Shown here piece by piece: positions 45,275 through 56,635 of a DNA stretch of 64,000 nt. Where the stretch lies: the NCBI GenBank assembly GCA_018398805.1, contig JAGFBZ010002341.1, positions 62,001 through 126,000 on the forward strand, written 5' to 3'. The notes beneath the pieces were generated by a model. The model was not told the DNA's origin. It searched no databases and worked only from the letters and a program-made list of their open reading frames with translations. The DNA comes from Hirundichthys speculiger. Taxonomy: Eukaryota > Chordata > Actinopteri > Beloniformes > Exocoetidae. Numbering within the stretch: position 1 is the stretch's first letter; each line of letters opens with the position of its first letter. A program made the position numbers and the translations under genes.

Positions 45275-46262
45275 TCAATTGACCTTTCGGTAAGCACCGC
45301 CCCCTTCCTAGTTACTGTTGCTAGGTCGGACAAACTTGCTGCTCCTGCGTTAAGGACTGTGTTAATCCGCTATATTTCCTATGCCTATCATCAGTGTTAA
45401 TATTATACTATAATAACTCCATGGTGAAATATTGCTGCTGGGGACCTGCAACAGTGACTAGAGGTGTCCACAATGTTTGGAGGGACATTTTTATTCCCTT
45501 TTCCAAGCCGAAAATGCAGGCTGTAGGTTCAGTTGTGTCCGTCCACACAAGCAACTGAACGTGGGGAAAGTTACAAAACACACCTACATTTATTCCAAGG
45601 TAAGTTTACTTTGTTTATTAGATGATTGATTTAACTATCGTTTAGTAAAAGTGATTATATGATTTAGCGGGAAGGAGGGTGATGAGTTCTCTGTTAGCAT
45701 TAGCTCTGGTCCATAGTGTCGATGACTTCTCCACTATGGACCAGAGCTCGCTAGCCAGCTATCAGCCTGCCTTGTTGTCTACAAATATATATGGCCCTGG
45801 ATATTTATTAGGTTAGGTATAAGGTGAGGCTAGTGATGTTAACGTCACTTTATTAATTATATTAATACAATGCTGCGACTGTCTTATGTTAACATAGCTT
45901 TTGTGTGGGATAGACCTATGGACCAGAGCTAATGCTAACGGAGAACTCATCACGTTCAGTTGCTTGTGTGTACGGACACATAACTGAACCAAAGCCTGCA
46001 GTTTTCCAGCGTTTGTTTTGGTTTAGGAAAGGGAATAAAAAATGCCCCCTCCAAACGTTCCGGATACCTCTCCATATTATATTGTAGGTCCCCAGCAGCA
46101 ATATTTCACCATGGCGTTATTAGAGTATAATATTAACACTGATGATACACATCAGAAAAAAATAGCGAATTAACACAGTCCTTAACACAGGGGCAGCAAG
46201 TTTGTCCGACCTAGCAACAGTAACTAGGGAGGGGGCGGTGCTTTCCAAAAGGTCAATTCAGA
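45275..46262. mobile_element. large palindrome built from two copies of a THAP transposon end
   Basis: The two sides (about 45275-45716 and 45917-46262) are inverted copies of one sequence. Shared marks are attgacctttnggnaagcac, ggtcggacaaacttgctgc, atggtgaaatattgctgctg and gcaactgaacgt. Each arm starts a THAP exon (MVKYCCWG...). The left arm runs on to VRPHKQLNVGKVTKHTYIYS with a donor-like AAG|gtaagt at about 45600. The right arm lacks about 120 bp of this. A 17-bp hairpin (45702-45718 with 45732-45748) lies near the centre. Frameshifts break both THAP frames. This fits a foldback derivative of a P- or Kolobok-type transposon. Confidence 0.7.
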
Positions 46263-47004
46263 CCCGAGCTGGCGCCAGCTCATTTTCTTTTCTGTCAAAT
46301 CCGAGTGGCGGTTTCAGAGGTGGCTTTGTTCCGTGTTCCACGCATCCCGACCTCCCTTCTTTTAAGGTTCTCGTGTCCCGACTACCAGCTCGTGGTCTCC
46401 TGCTGAGTTCAAGCGAGGTCTGCAATTAGTTGCATAATCAAGTTCAGCCCAGATCCGGAGGCCGAAGGACGACCCTCTTAAGACATGGACGCCGTGTGTT
46501 AGAAAGCAGAGGTGAAGGAGGGGGGAGGGGGAGGTCAGTTCTGTTTCGAAACGTGTGAAGCTGAAAAATGCGCCGACTGGAGTTGAAGTTCAGATTATAT
46601 ATTAGTAGTTTAAAAATGAAAACTAAATGGAGGAAACATAAAAGCAACATTTCCTGTTAGTATCTGCTCCTACTCAGAGAACTGACCCCCCCGACCCCCG
46701 ACTCTCACAGAAATGTTAGCGAGGAGAGCGCTTGGGTTCTCCATGGTTCAAACCGCAGGCGTGATGGACCCTGACAGTCCGACACAGTGCCCGGTTGTTT
46801 CTTCCAGAACCGCTGAAAGACAACTGACAGGCCCATTGGGCTTTCAACAGCGGCCACATTGGCGCCGCAGTCCTGCTGATCCGAGGACGTCGCGAGGCTG
46901 TTAAAACCAGCGCAGATGACTTCTTTGGGTGTTCGGATGGTTAAAAAGTGATGTTTTCTGCGAAGAAAACAATTTTGAAACTTCTCAACAAGATTCTGAT
47001 ATAT

Positions 47005-47604
47005 ACCGTATTGGCCCGAATATAGGACGACTCTGATTATAAGACGACACCTATTTTTCAAATATCATTTTGGGAAAATAAAAATATGATGAAGAGAATA
47101 AGGTTATTCATAAAACAACTTTTTATTGTACAATTACTATAGAAAAAAAAAACTCCCACAGAGATAACATGCTGCTGTATTGTTAAACATTTTAATGATT
47201 TCATCTTTTTTAGGAAGTTTGGTTCCATACTTGCGCGTCAGATTTCCATGTTATTTAAAATCAAAGTATGGTGCTATTTAATAAACTGTGATCTCTTCAA
47301 ATCTGAGAATATGACTCTGAATAAGCTACAACCATGTAATTCAATAACTGCATAACTATTGAAGTGGAGTTTTATTCAAGAACAACATAAATAATTCAGT
47401 CATTAAAAAACTAATTCTGTACTCCCAACAAAACTCTCAAAAGCCCTTTGCTCGAGTTGACTGGTTACCTAGGTGCAGCTCCATCTAGTGGCGCAGATTT
47501 GTAATTACAATAGAAAAGTTTAGTCCTCAATTATAAGACGACCCCCATTTTTGAGAATATGATTTCTAGAATAAAATATCGTCCTATATTCGGGCCAATG
47601 CGGT
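47005..47604. mobile_element. 600-bp TIR element (accgtattggcccgaatata)
   Basis: Inverted ends ACCGTATTGGCCCGAATATA (one mismatch on the right) continue into aggacgac. ATAT is present on both sides. The non-coding interior holds a second inverted pair (ttataagacgac). The superfamily is not assigned; the 4-bp AT target is only suggestive. Confidence 0.65.
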
Positions 47605-48218
47605 ATATTTTAAAAGTCCTCCTGCCAACAAGCTAAAATTTGAAACGTGATAAGCAGCTTTTACGCCACGGTGGTGAGTAAAGGAACCCAACTGGGCGCC
47701 GTCGTCGTCGTCTGTCGGCGGTTCTGGTTTCGCCCTTACAGATTGACTTCAGTTATTAAGGCTCAACGGGCAAGAGGTAAAAGAACAGCAGGTGCCCGGA
47801 ACACACACTCGTAAAAATCTTCTGTTCTGATTATGTGTTTGTCTCAAAACGTGCACTCGTCCACAAACACACACGCGCACACGCACGTCACGCAAAACAA
47901 CACGCACTCAGAAAAGCTCCCCCCCCCCCCAGTCCCTGCGAGAGCTTTTTACTTCTCAGGCCAGTTGCGTCGCCGCTATCGTTTTTCAGCATTTTCACAG
48001 CCCCAGAAAACAACAAAATAATTACGATTTTTTTTGTTTTTGTTTTGTTTTGTTTGTTTAAAGATGCCGTTCCATTCAGGGCGGCAAGGAAAAATATCAA
48101 CTGAAGGCCTTTTTTTTTTTCTCTTTTTTTTTTTTTTTTGGAAAACACCAACAACAACGCATACAAAGCAAATACTGTTATTGAAGAAGAATTAAAACAA
48201 AAATGTGTGTGCAGGGGA

Positions 48219-48243
48219 GGGGGGGGGGGGGGGGGGGGGGGGG
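48219..48243. repeat. poly(G) run of 25
   Basis: Uninterrupted G homopolymer, able to form G-quadruplexes and prone to sequencing error. Confidence 0.9.
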
Positions 48244-49584
48244 ACACCAGTGTGGCTGATACACTGAAAACCAATTAGTCTTTATAAAGTTCACAGTCTT
48301 GTAGTTCCGTGTATCAGGGGACGGGGAGAGGAGGTTTTATTTGACGTCACTTCAGCTGCTGTGAATAAATTTGCTCCATGCAACACGCTGATATGCACCG
48401 TCTGGTAAATACTTTATCCAAATATTTGCTATTTTCGGACCCCTTCCCAAACAGTACCGGAGTCCAAGGAACCCCAGGAACTACTGGCGCCACCTGCCTT
48501 TTCCTGTTTTCATCATCGCGTCGTAGAAAACTCCACATATTGTCTCGCAGTTGAGAAATTTATAAAACGTAAACAAGAATGTAGCAAATGATTAGCTGCG
48601 GTGTTGATTCAAAGTAGCTGTAAGGACATTTTAAGTGTATTTCTAACCATTTCCAACGATACCAGAATGGCTGATAATTGTCTTTTAATGGCGTCCACAG
48701 CAGGAGTTACAGGACTGGAATATAATGTTATTGTGTGTGTGTTTCTGAGCACATTGCTGATAGCTGATGAAGACGAGGACTTCTTGTTAGACGTCGCCCT
48801 CTTCTGGTAGCAACATGTAAACAGTGAACTTACGGGGAATTTATTTACGGTTTTGTCTAAAGTGGCCAATCATGACTGTTTACAGCCATCTTAGTCTTTG
48901 GTATCTCTAAGGTAGTCCTGCACCCACAATTACGAGAAGTTTGCAAGAAGTTAAGCGTCTCCAAGTCTCTTCTGATTGGTTGAATTGCTGCATGGAGACA
49001 ATGATTTTATTTCATTAAAAAAAAAGGGGGGGGGAGGGGTCAGTATCACATAAGACAGAGTCAGCGATCTCGCAAAGTTCTCACAACCTGGGGTCTTGTG
49101 CATTCCATAAATAGTTTCTGCTATAAGATAAATATTCCTCGGCTTTTGAACCTTGGGTCACGTGTAAGATGCTAGCTCATCATTACGACAAAGTAGATGC
49201 TTCAGAGAACACGGAAAAGCATAACATGGGCCCTTTAGCTTTTGTTCAATCACGGAGCTCATGGTTTACTAATATTGCCATGGATCCTTAAATTAATAGA
49301 ATAAGGTTAAAAAGCTGTGTATAGTTTGAGTTCCTGAAAAGGGTTCTGGGTTCCTGGAACTGCTCTTATTGTGGAAAAAGGCTATTAGAAGAGGTCTCCT
49401 TGGGAGTCACCTTCGCTTCCATTAAGAAGTCACAACTTCTTCTTAACTCTGAATATGTACAGAATTTAAGTTGTAAAAAAAAAAAAAAAAAAAAAAAGCA
49501 GCTGAAGTGACATCCAAGTTAAAATTAAAAGTTACACGTCATTCCTCTTTGCATCCCATCCTCTTCCTCCTGTCTCTTGACTGA

Positions 49585-49640
49585 ATGGATGGATGGATGG
49601 ATAGATAGATGTATGTGATCTATGATGGATGGATGAACGT
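49585..49640. repeat. (GGAT)n microsatellite
   Basis: Several ggat/agat units in tandem, with interruptions. Confidence 0.8.
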
Positions 49641-50016
49641 CCTTGAATGCTGGATGTCCTTCAGTCCATTCCTCTTTTTCAGAGGTGACATCGCCATCTA
49701 TGAAACGAGTTCAGGCTCATAGAGAAAGACTGGCTGGGGGTGGACGGTGATGGTGATTGCCACCATGCATGCACACACACAACGCACAGACACGTTCCCA
49801 TTTGTCCTGTGATTTTGAGATGAATAGAAGGAGGAAGAGTCCTTCTTTTTCATCCGCCGATTGGGCTTCAAATCCTGCAGGGGTGAGGAGGGAAAACGGG
49901 ATGCGCCAAATGTTTGTGAGGTGGGGGACACTGTTACACAATGTGCTGTGGATAAATCAAGGGGTCAGAGATTGGTTTGTAGGGTTTATGGGGAGTTGTG
50001 GCTGCTGAGAAGGAGT

Positions 50017-50198
50017 TCACATCATCACATGGCGGCGGCGGTGCAGAGAGAGGTGGTCAGACCGGGAGAAGGAGCGGTCGCACTCGGTGCAGCGGAAAGG
50101 TTTGATTCCTGTGTGCTTGCGGAAGTGTCGGGTGAGCTCATCGGAGCGGGCGAAGCGCCAGGTGCAGCCCTCCCAGGTGCATTGGTAGGGTTTCTCTC
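50017..50198 (-). CDS. klf8: klf8 last coding exon (zinc fingers 2-3 and stop)
   Basis: It encodes the last 59 residues: [20 protein letters not shown], helix RSDELTR for finger 2, linker HTGIKPF, finger 3 CTECDRSF with RSDHLSL, and the end HRRRHVMM. Human KLF8 ends with a very similar [11 protein letters not shown], whereas KLF3 and KLF12 have LALHRxRHMLV, so the paralogue call is KLF8. The acceptor (tgtgcttccag) is followed by phase-1 entry G|GA, matching the donor of the finger-1 exon. The helices predict binding to CACCC/GC boxes. The stop is at 50017-50019. Confidence 0.93.
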
Positions 50199-50283
50199 CT
50201 GGAAGCACACAAGTTTCATTGTTCACTGATGAATCTTTAAAAATAAAATGCCACATAACAGTTCATAATGTGGACCTTTAAAG

Positions 50284-50997
50284 TAGAAGAATTCGACCCG
50301 ACCCGAGCTATTATCATAAATCCGAGAGTCCGAACCCGAATGGACCCGCAATATTTCGACTCGGAACCGACCCGACCCGAGTCTTTCGTTTCTGACCACG
50401 AACCAAACCAAGTTACCTGAATAGAACCGAGACAATACAGCCCATAGTTGCTCATGTTAAAAGTTGTCTAGCGTTAAATAAAACTTGATTTTCTTACCTA
50501 AACGTTGTCTTCTTCTATCTGGTTCAGTTGCTACATAGGCTACGTGATGTAAACAACAATAAATCCACGTCGTTATTTTCTTTTGGATACATATGCAATT
50601 GGTAGCTAGTGCTAACGCTAATAGCCTACACCGGTCAGGACGTGTTGTAAATATGTCCTCTCATCCAACGTTTTCATGTTTGTGATCCGTTGTGCTTTAC
50701 AGCTGCCGGGCAAACCAGTAATAACACGCTACGGCAACACAATTGTTTCATGACAAATACAAATAATTAATAATTAATTAAACTGCCCCGAGTCCTAACA
50801 TTGGCTGCCACCACCAATATCAATATCTCTCTAAACACGGACTCAGCCTGTCAAAGAGTACCGACCGGACCCGAGACTAAATGTACCGATTCCGACCCAA
50901 ACCCGGAGTCACGTCTTTTGAATGGACCCGAGACCCGATTCGGGTCGGGTCGGAACCTCGGGTTTTTCGGGTTGTCAGGTTGTTCCGAAGACCTCTA
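50284..50997. mobile_element. hAT element in klf8 intron (gacccgacccgag type)
   Basis: Flanked by the 8-bp duplication CTTTAAAG (50276-50283, 50998-51005), with ends TAGAAGAATTCGACCCG and CCGAAGACCTCTA. The sub-ends are rich in acccga/tcgggt repeats. 714 bp, no transposase. It lies about 80 bp from the acceptor of the last klf8 exon. Confidence 0.85.
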
Positions 50998-51176
50998 CTT
51001 TAAAGCCACACTATGTAGTAAATACCACTTCTGACCACATGGTGGCATATAGATCTCCCCTGGTACCAAAAAAAAGCAACTGACAATGCTGTGCTAATGA
51101 GTAGAGAAAGTTTGGTATGTCTTGTAATACCACTTTGTCCCACTAGAGGAGGACTTTGATGTGTTTTACTCTAAAG

Positions 51177-51381
51177 CAGAGGTGGGCAGTCCCAGTCCTC
51201 GAGAGCCACTGTCCTGCATGTCTTAGATGTTTTCCTGCCACAACACACCTGATTCAAATGAATTGATCACCATCAGCTTGTCATCGAGGTCTGCACAGGA
51301 CAGTTAATGAGCCATTACTTTAAATCAGGTGTGCTGAAGCAGGGACATGTCTAACTCCAGGACTGGAGTTGCCCACCCCTG
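51177..51381. mobile_element. 205-bp hAT MITE in klf8 intron
   Basis: Ends CAGAGGTGGGCAGTCCCAGT and GTTGCCCACCCCTG with the perfect duplication CTCTAAAG at 51169-51176 and 51382-51389. Confidence 0.9.
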
Positions 51382-51711
51382 CTCTAAAGGCTTTCTAGTG
51401 ATATGCTGTCCCCTTGTGGTGGGAAGTGGCCAGTCCTGCTCATTTAAACTCTACTGGTCTATAAAGTCTGTGGATGTTTGAAAACAGCTCATTTGACTAT
51501 ATTTTGATCTGCTGCCTCATCGGATTAGGATTAATTTGGTTGAGGCAACAGATTTGATTGAGATTAGTGAACGTTGTTGGATGTTGGAAACTAGTAAAAG
51601 GAAATCCATCAGATACAGTTTTTAAACAATCAGTCTAAGCCTGCTTTTAGACATAATTTTTTTTTTAAATTTTGCTTTAAACAAAGTTTTTTCATGGCGT
51701 TCTGCTCTCAC

Positions 51712-51851
51712 CTGTGTGTATCCTCCTGTGGGCTTTGAGGTGGGAGCTCTTGGTGTAAACCTTTTTACAGCCTTCATAGTCGCACATGTGGATCCGCCGC
51801 CTCTTGAGGTCTAGCGAATCGGGATCGACTGGCTCCAAGTCCATAACTGAC
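51712..51851 (-). CDS. klf8: klf8 exon with zinc finger 1
   Basis: 140 nt with acceptor ctctgcatctcag and donor CAG|gtgag. It encodes [20 protein letters not shown] and finger 1 ([19 protein letters not shown]), ending [15 protein letters not shown] and HRRIHTGE are the KLF8 forms of this junction. Entry phase 2 and exit phase 1 fit its neighbours exactly. The basic KRRR just before finger 1 is a likely nuclear localisation element, by analogy with other KLFs. Confidence 0.92.
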
Positions 51852-52075
51852 CTGAGATGCAGAGCAGAAGGAGTTAGTGATGTTGATCTCTGATGGGAAT
51901 ACCATCTCCCATGATGATGACGATTGTTCTCAGCCTTTTTTAAAAGACAATCCATCGCTTTAAAGAGCCAATGTAAGAGTGTCTGCAACCCGATCGGGTC
52001 TGCAACCCAATCCAAACCAATGTTTATAGAATTAACTATTAATTTGGTCCACCTTGGTCTAGCTTCATGCTGCAC

Positions 52076-54980
52076 TTTCTACAAGCAGCTTTACAGTCCC
52101 TAAAGTTGGCACTGTTTGGTTTGGAGACAGGTATGAGACTGTGTCAGCAGCCGGCCCGTCACCAAATGAATCTCCCCATTTTAAGAAAACCGTGCCATCA
52201 CAGACAGGCAAGTGGATGAAGACTGCAAGATGTCCTGCAGGTCTTGAGAAGACCTTAAGAGGAGACCACTAAAGTCAGAAAATGAAACAAACATCACCCC
52301 GAATGCTTTGAGGATCTGTGTTCCCCTCTGGGGTTGGGGTGATAGCTCATTTTAACTTCCTGTGATTGAGCTGAATGATCAAAAAATGTTGTTACAGTAG
52401 AGAGAAACCAGTTGGAGCCAACCTGAAATCCAGGGGGTATATCACACTGACCAATTTTTGTCTAAATCAAGCTGAAACGTCAACCACTGAGGAAAAACAC
52501 ACCAAAGAACCAGAAATTTGTTGCAAAAAAAAAGGAAAACCACTGGAAAACTGGAGCAATATAGATTCGGGTCTTCCCTAGCCATACAATCTGATTCATT
52601 CAGCAGAAGAGCACCTGAGCAAATGAGCTACAACTTGAACCTGAAACAAAGAGAGAGCGAAGGTGCTGCCTGGTAAGAAGTGCATATATTTCATCTTTGA
52701 CACACAAATGTAGAAAAACCAAAAGTATTCATCCACACCGCACATGAAAACATGAGCAAAAGCAGCTGCAGACGAAAGATGTCTCTGTGAAAAAGTTGAA
52801 CGACACTTCTGCAACGCAAATACGTATTTGTTTACCTTTATTTGTTCAGGTGAACTGTGCATTCACGTCTTCGCCACCAGAGGGCGTCAGAACCTCACAC
52901 ATCATTAAAAGCAGCCTCAACAGCTCCCATGTCTGCATTACTCTCCTTCCCAGTGTCATTGTCACATCGTCTCTCCCTTTCATTTTTTTTAAACTCCCTT
53001 CCATCCCACAGAATCTGACAAACTGAACATCTCCACTCGTTTCTGAGTCGCTCTCCTTCTGCTTTTAGTGCCCCTCCTTTTAAATGATTTAGATTTCACT
53101 GACGTAGTCGTGTGTTTTGAATAAAAATGCTGATTCTTCTTTGATATTCACAGTGTAAACAAACCTGGAAGATGGTTTGGGGGGATAAAAAAAAAAAAAG
53201 AAAAAGAAAACGCTGATCTCCAGAGCTCTTTTACAAAGAGGTGTGACGGCGAACTGCATTACGTAACCTTGTTTACACCCCAGTTCTGGGACAGCCCTGC
53301 TCAGCAACACACACACACACACACACACACTCGGAGAAACCAGCACTCTCTCAAGGCACACACTGACGCATACGAATAATCCTCCTCATTTATATATAAA
53401 ATAAATACCCTAAAACATGTCGTGTTTTAACGAAACAGCGACATGCACACACACATATTGACATAACCAGATTACAACACCAAGCCATCCATGAACGTCC
53501 ACACCCTGAATTTCAGTTGAGTAAGGCAGCCGCGCCCACTGGGTGTGGCAGGCACTCTGTCCTGATTTATTAATAAACACACTGGACACTCTTTCACCTC
53601 ACTCGCTCGCACACACACACATAGAGAAAGATCCTGTACTGAATCCAAAGTCACTCTCGAGCCTTAAAGGTAGCGGTGCTGCAAACACCCAAACGTCCTC
53701 ATTCGCAAACCAAGTACTGAGCATCTACACTTTCTGTAAATGTCCACGCACTTGTCTTCCTGTGTTATAAATCTGGGCGTCTCCACTGTGCTCTGCTGTA
53801 CCGAGGGTTATATAAGGTTATATAAGCATCCAGTCACGGCAGCGCTGCAGTAATGTAATTAGTCAGGAGCCTGCAGGCGAGGGAGGTGACCCACAGAAAG
53901 ACCAAATTTCCCACAAACCCTGCTGCGCATTAGCCTCCCTCTTGCCCGCCCTGCTGACTTGTATTATGGATTCCGCGGTCAGCTGACATCACGCATGGAT
54001 TTTGGTATTCATGTCCCGTCAACGGTCTTACTGATATCTGATTTACGGTGGACTAGTGTGACTGGACGCTGGCACAGCAAGTCCAGCTCTAACTTCGGCG
54101 CTTACTTGGCTACAGCTTGTAAGGAAGGTGCCCGTCTTGTTTTTCAGACGTTTAATGTTCATCTGAAAGAACAGATCTGAGATTCTCCTATAAACACAGA
54201 GGTCAACGCCTGTTTTAAACTTCCCGCATACATTTGTTTCCATTGGCAGGGGTCTGGGGTAAGACCAAGCAGCTGGAAATGTAAGGGGTCAACCTCCTCC
54301 TCGAGCCTTTGTTAACTGTTACGTCTCCATTTTATAGTGACGGACCTGGTAGGAACCACTGACTTAGCGGACTAGCGCTTGGTAGAGGTACTGTAAAACT
54401 TTCACTTTGCCAACTGTCAGTAAATGAGAGATGAGTAACAGCAATGTTGGCGATGAATGAGAAGACGTCTCGAACTCGAAGGGGACAGTAAGACAGTGAG
54501 ACAGCTGAACAGTGTCATCTCCTTCTCACAGCGTAATCACTCAGGGGCAAGTCAACACCCCCACCCCCTACCAGTTTTTTAGGGTCATGCTGAGGTACCT
54601 CACCCAAGACAGGGACTTGTTTCGGCCCTGTATAGTTGTCATTGTGGAGCTGCTCCTGGTACTGGAGGCATGTGCCACGTTTGACGCCTGTAAAACTACC
54701 TTGGACCCCTGCTAACGGAAATCCACCCTTTCACACTTACAACAGTGACTACGCACAGTAACTATTCCCAAAGCAATGTGAAAACCAGTCGCAACACAGG
54801 GCTCCAGGCTGATTCTCTTCACATACGCTGCATTTGAGCAAAAAAAATTAAATAGAAAATCACATTTGAGCACACCGTACTGCACTATTTATTAGGCCTC
54901 ATGTATCGAAAAAAATAAAACAGCTAATGTCTCATTTACTTGAACAGCCAGTCAGAGGGACCTCAGCAATCTAAGTATTA
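52076..54980 (-). other. klf8 intron sequence, unassigned
   Basis: Apart from a short (CA)n run at about 53308-53330 I recognise no repeat or exon here. Confidence 0.4.
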
Positions 54981-55679
54981 CAAGTGATCCCTTGCCAATT
55001 CGTGGTTTAAAGTTCCGCGGATTTTAGTTATTTGAGGATTTTTCAGAAATATATAATTTAAAAAAAAAATTTAAATCGCTGAAACATCACAGGATGTTGT
55101 GCGCGTTCTCTCACAACAAAGAAATGTTGTGAGCCAGCCTGGCCCCTTTAAGAAGGTAGCCTTATGGGTAATGATGTGGCCTTATGGGTAATGGAGTGTG
55201 TGTGTCGTGGGACGGCAGAAGAAAACGGTGTTAGATGAAAAGTGTAGTGAGCATCAACAGCAGCCCAGCGTGTATAGATTTACATTCTCTGTTAACCGAC
55301 AGGAGCCCAACAATACAACCTGTGTGATGTTACAAGTTCCTGCAGTGCCAGAATAAAGTGCTCGTTCCATGCAGAGAAAACCGGACTTTTTGTTTTGTTG
55401 TTGTTAGCGTGTTAGCCGCTAATTAGGAGTCCAAAAATAGCACAATACCAGCAGTTTCTTTACTACGGTTCAGAGACCAGAGGCTGTGAAGGTAACAGAA
55501 AGACCACAGTTGAGCCTTTGTCTTGTTTCGCTGCAGTGCCTCGCTACTTTTTGGGGGTTTTTAAACATATTTTAAACACATTATTTAGGCTCGGGGGGCT
55601 CCGGCTCCAGTTTGCAGATTTTGATTTTCGCGTGGGGGCGGGGGGGTCCCCATTAACCGCGAAATATAAGGGATCACTG
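54981..55679. mobile_element. Tigger/pogo-like element, full copy 3 (reverse of copy 1)
   Basis: Between TA pairs at 54979-54980 and 55680-55681. Starts CAAGTGATCCCTTGCC and ends ACCGCGAAATATAAGGGATC ACTG. It includes the doubled cttatgggtaatg motif also seen in copy 1. 699 bp. It lies in a klf8 intron. Confidence 0.7.
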
Positions 55680-55924
55680 TAGTTATTTTAACGACGTCAT
55701 CTAGTGGCTGCAGCAATTTTGACAACGGGACAAGAGGAAAGTGATGTTATTATATAAATAAAACATTTACACGGAACTCAAGGTGGATAAATGGTTGAAC
55801 AAAACCGGAGATAACCAAGGGAGATGTTTATTTGTTCCTGTTTCAACACACTGACTTCCTGAAAACTTAACCACGTATCAGCTGTGACAAGGACGACAGT
55901 TTCAAGAGCCAAAGGTCAGAAACA

Positions 55925-56225
55925 CCAAGGCCCTTTAGCTGCCACACCCAACTCACATGGTCCTTCCTTCAGGTGGTGGGCCCATGGGATCAGATCTCCC
56001 ATGTTGGGAGACTGGTGGCCTACACCTGGATGAGGGACACCATGCTACTAGTGTTGACTTGTCCCTAGAGGTCCACTGAATCGCTCTTAGTCTGGCCCGT
56101 CCCCTAGGACCAATTTGCCTTGGGAGACCCTACCAGGGGCGATTGCCCCCGACAACACAGCTCCTAGGATCATTCGGGCACACAAACCCCTCCACCACAA
56201 TAAGGTGGCGATTCAAGGAGGGGAC
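55925..56225. repeat. fish LINE 3'-region fragment
   Basis: tttgccttgggagaccctac, acacagctcctaggatcatt and acccctccaccacaataagg are parts of a very common fish LINE 3' region. It ends less than 300 bp from the 112-nt klf8 exon. Confidence 0.55.
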
Positions 56226-56523
56226 AATGACAGCAGAGTTTCTTTAATTTGACCAAAATCCAGATTTTTTGTTGTTGTTGTTGTTCTTGTGTGTGAATTT
56301 AAGACACCTGAACGTGTACAGCTAACTGAGAAGACACAACTGCTCACAATGAACATTGTATTCAGCACCGCTTTGACCCGAGGATAAATTCATTTCTTCA
56401 TGTGCTCATGTGCATCCAGGGAATGTTTTTTTCCAGGAATGCATCACGTTCCCCCCCTGGATAATTAAACTGCTGCAGTTAAACTCATACAGGTGTGGTT
56501 AAGCGTGGAATGTACGGACTCAC

Positions 56524-56635
56524 CCTGCGTCAAGGCTCTGGGTGCTGAGGGAGGCCGATCCGGACTCCGTACCGCTCTCTGCATCGCTGTCGCTCTGGTA
56601 CTCCACCGGAGACGTGGAACCCGGCTTGATCCGAA
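56524..56635 (-). CDS. klf8: klf8 small acidic/serine-rich exon
   Basis: 112 nt with acceptor cctccgcag and donor GG|gtgagt. It gives RIKPGSTSPVEYQSDSDAES followed by GTESGSASLSTQSLDA, parallel to the human KLF8 stretch between its Ser-Pro block and finger 1. Phases (in 1, out 2) join both neighbours. The Ser/Asp/Glu-rich character suggests a flexible, phosphorylatable linker. Confidence 0.85.

Larger units (their letters stand above)
41530..50016 (-). other. klf8: possible long 3' UTR of klf8
   Basis: From the klf8 stop down to about 41535 the DNA is unusually poor in recognisable transposons. The exceptions are the THAP palindrome and one TIR element. It is AT-rich with homopolymer runs and has no coding exon. 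On the - strand the last bases read ttttatagaataaaaaatgt with AATAAA at 41557-41552, which looks like a UTR end. Nearer signals (for example around 48840 and 49006) could give shorter transcripts, and another non-coding gene is possible. This is inference from composition. Confidence 0.35.

Noticed and set aside
51692..51711. Continuation of the finger-1 frame to ESRTP
   Set aside because: It runs past a strong gtgag donor at the conserved KLF intron position; the extra residues are intronic.
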